DNA of 32,866 bases from JAAAOZ01 sp964496595 (GTDB lineage Bacteria; Chloroflexota; Anaerolineae; B4-G1; SLSP01): NCBI GenBank assembly GCA_964496595.1, contig CAZCAI010000033.1:1-32866 (forward strand), written 5' to 3'. Below, in pieces: positions 31,464-32,866 of this stretch (position 1 is its first letter; every line of letters starts with the position of its first letter). The notes beneath the pieces were generated by a model, which saw only the letters and a list, made by a program, of their open reading frames with translations, was not told the DNA's origin and did not search any database. A program made the position numbers and the translations under genes.

Positions 31464-32570
31464 CGACGTCCCCAGCACCGCGCCGTAGACCTCCAAGGTC
31501 TGGCGCGCGGTGCGCTCCCAGGTGAAGGTCTGCGCCTGGCGTCGCCCGGCCGCGCGTAGCTCCGCGCGCAGCGCCGCGTCGCGCGCGATGCGCCAGTAGG
31601 CCTCCGCCATTGTCGCCGGGTCATCGGGATCGATGAGTAGACCGGCGTCTCCCACCACCTCCGGCAGGCTGGCCCGATCCGCTACCACGGTCGGCGTGCC
31701 GCAGTGCATCGCCTCCAAGGCGGGCAGGCCAAATCCCTCGTAGAACGAGGGCATCGTCAGGAGCAGCGCGCCGTTCATCAGCGCCACCAGATCGTCGAGG
31801 GGCACGCGCTCGATGAAGTGCACCCAGCGCTTCAGCCCCAGGCGCTGCACGCGCTCGAAGATTTCGTCGTAGAGCCAGCCGGGACGCCCGGCGATGACCA
31901 ATTTCCGCTTTTCTCCCCGCGCGTGGAGCGCCGCGAGCGCCTCCAACAGCCCGGCGAGATTCTTGCGCGGCTCCCACGTCCCCACGAAGAGCAGATAGCC
32001 CGGCGTAAGATCGTAGCGGGCGAGGGCAGCGCGCACCTTGTCCTCCGGCAAGGGATGGAAGCACGCATCATCGGTGGCCAGGTGCGTCACCGTGATGCGC
32101 TCGGCGGGGACATCCAACATCGTCTCCAGATCGCGCTGGGTAGCGTACGAATCGACCAGGATAGCATCCGCGTGCTCGACGGCCCAGCCGATCTGCTCGT
32201 TGTAATAGCGTCGCGCATCGGCGGTGAGGTATTGCGGATAATGGAAGAAATTCAGGTCGTGCACGGTGATCACGTGGCGGCGCGCGCCGCGTTGGGGTGG
32301 GATGAAATCGGGTGTGTGGAGCAGATCCAAGCCCAGGAGGCACAGTTCGGCGCTCAAGAGCCAGCGCTCCAGGCGGTGATGGGGAGGGGTCCACGCGCGA
32401 TGCACGCGCGCGCCAGGGGCATCCAGCGGCGCCGCCTCCCGCCGGTGAGGAATGAGCGTCAGCGTCCCCGGCGGCAGGAGATGAGCCATCTCCTGCGCCA
32501 AGCGGCGCGCATAGTAGGCGATCCCGCCGGGAGAATAAGCATGCAACCGCAAATCAATACCGATGTTCAT
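31380..32570 (-). CDS. Family 4 glycosyltransferase
   Basis: The 396-residue enzyme has the two-lobed GT-B architecture of GT4 (mannosyl/glucosyl/rhamnosyl transferases). The N-terminal lobe starts MNIGIDLRLHAYSPGGIAYYA with VHDLNFFHYP and IGWAVEHADAILVDS. The C-terminal lobe has LLFVGTWEPRKNLAGLLEAL and the E-x7-E region PSFYEGFGLPALEAMHCGTPTV, then EVVGDAGLLIDPDDP. It transfers sugar from a nucleotide-sugar donor, probably in envelope or capsule polysaccharide synthesis; the acceptor is unknown. The frame is open further upstream to 32723 across repeat copy C, but the family start at 32570 is clear. The last 27 codons are antisense to thpR. Confidence 0.9.
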   Translation of the reverse strand: MNIGIDLRLHAYSPGGIAYYARRLAQEMAHLLPPGTLTLIPHRREAAPLDAPGARVHRAWTPPHHRLERWLLSAELCLLGLDLLHTPDFIPPQRGARRHVITVHDLNFFHYPQYLTADARRYYNEQIGWAVEHADAILVDSYATQRDLETMLDVPAERITVTHLATDDACFHPLPEDKVRAALARYDLTPGYLLFVGTWEPRKNLAGLLEALAALHARGEKRKLVIAGRPGWLYDEIFERVQRLGLKRWVHFIERVPLDDLVALMNGALLLTMPSFYEGFGLPALEAMHCGTPTVVADRASLPEVVGDAGLLIDPDDPATMAEAYWRIARDAALRAELRAAGRRQAQTFTWERTARQTLEVYGAVLGTSLSAQGEGLQGNVLRPGRFEDTAKEDHL

Positions 32571-32610
32571 AGAGCTAACCCGTCTGCTTTGTGTACAATT
32601 AAAATCGGGA

Positions 32611-32710
32611 ACCCTTGCGAAGGTTAACCGGAGCTGGGGTAAACAGAATAACCTACTCGCTGCACTTAATACATACTGGGTGAGGTCACTTGCACAACCC
32701 TCGCAAGGGT
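32611..32710 (+). repeat. Dispersed intergenic repeat, copy C
   Basis: The 100-bp element has terminal inverted repeats ACCCTTGCGAAGGTT (32611-32625) and AACCCTCGCAAGGGT (32696-32710), 14 of 15 matched. It aligns over its full length with copy B (for example AAACAGA, GCTGC, TGAGGT-AC-TGC-CAACC). Its right flank ATTTTCAAA matches the flank of copy A. It lies about 40 nt upstream of the glycosyltransferase start codon, in the leader or promoter region of that minus-strand gene. Confidence 0.82.
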
Positions 32711-32866
32711 AGGCTATTTTCAAACCGCCTCTTAAGGGCAGTTTACCACACCGGTCGAATTTTGGAAGCGAGGGCGCTCTTTAGTCGCCCATAAGTCGAG
32801 CCACCATCTTCGACGGGATGCGCAATGAATCAAGGGATCAAAAACAACCCATAAAACGGTGAAGTT
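32711..32866. other. Window edge without a supported gene
   Basis: A minus-strand frame without stops enters from the edge and ends at TAA 32732-32734 (45 codons). Its translation looks like Arg/Trp-rich noise and has no visible family features. GGGCG-CGCCC arms near 32770-32790 could form a small hairpin. I see nothing firmer here. Confidence 0.2.

Noticed and set aside
11232..32710. Dispersed repeats read as intrinsic terminators or CRISPR units
   Set aside because: Arms are about 70 bp apart with no T run after them, and copies are kilobases apart between different genes, not spaced regularly.
1..32866. tRNA, rRNA or CRISPR loci
   Set aside because: I scanned the intergenic stretches and saw no tRNA-like cloverleaf ends, rRNA signatures or regular direct-repeat arrays.

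Overview
The window reads as ordinary chromosome from a free-living bacterium with moderately high GC content. The overall style suggests Chloroflexota, perhaps Anaerolineae-like: a soluble NarL-type kinase packed with GAF domains, an AmaP-like anchor next to scpB, an adenosine-specific kinase of the DUF355 family, and a degenerate PP2C-membrane-propeller protein. That placement is inference; no rRNA or other decisive marker lies in the window.

Positions 1-3600 hold an AT-richer block on the minus strand. It carries an Eco57I-like adenine methyltransferase followed by a second gene, cut by the window edge, that starts with TTG and shows a PD-(D/E)XK-like pattern. Together they look like a horizontally acquired restriction-modification unit. 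Positions 3600-9900 (minus) hold an acetyltransferase, a 1500-residue multi-PAS/GAF histidine kinase and its LuxR-type response regulator, closed by a clear terminator. From 10137 a divergent plus-strand run begins: a GNAT-like protein, a small membrane protein, two tandem signal peptidases I, deoC (translationally coupled to the second peptidase), a GltD/NfnL-like flavoprotein, tyrS, two sister single-domain response regulators, a CinA-like protein, a DUF355 kinase, an alpha/alpha-toroid-like protein and a Nudix hydrolase.

Positions 20793-26219 (minus) hold a large flippase-like membrane protein, scpB coupled to an AmaP-like gene, and a UbiD-family decarboxylase. Positions 26505-31463 (plus) hold a stand-alone rpsD, surE, a large PP2C-like/propeller protein and thpR. 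The 3' end of thpR overlaps a convergent GT4 glycosyltransferase gene that runs to 32570.

The most unusual signal is not a gene. Five intergenic elements of 95-100 bp share inverted ends built on GCGAAGGTT/AACCTTCGC (11232-11331, 19144-19238, 27191-27290, 28219-28317, 32611-32710). Three are clear homologues in mixed orientation and two are degenerate. They look like a small non-autonomous mobile element or a family of regulatory repeats. A second short repeat occurs twice (17088 and 20735), and the two sister response regulators have matching promoter layouts with dyads around them.
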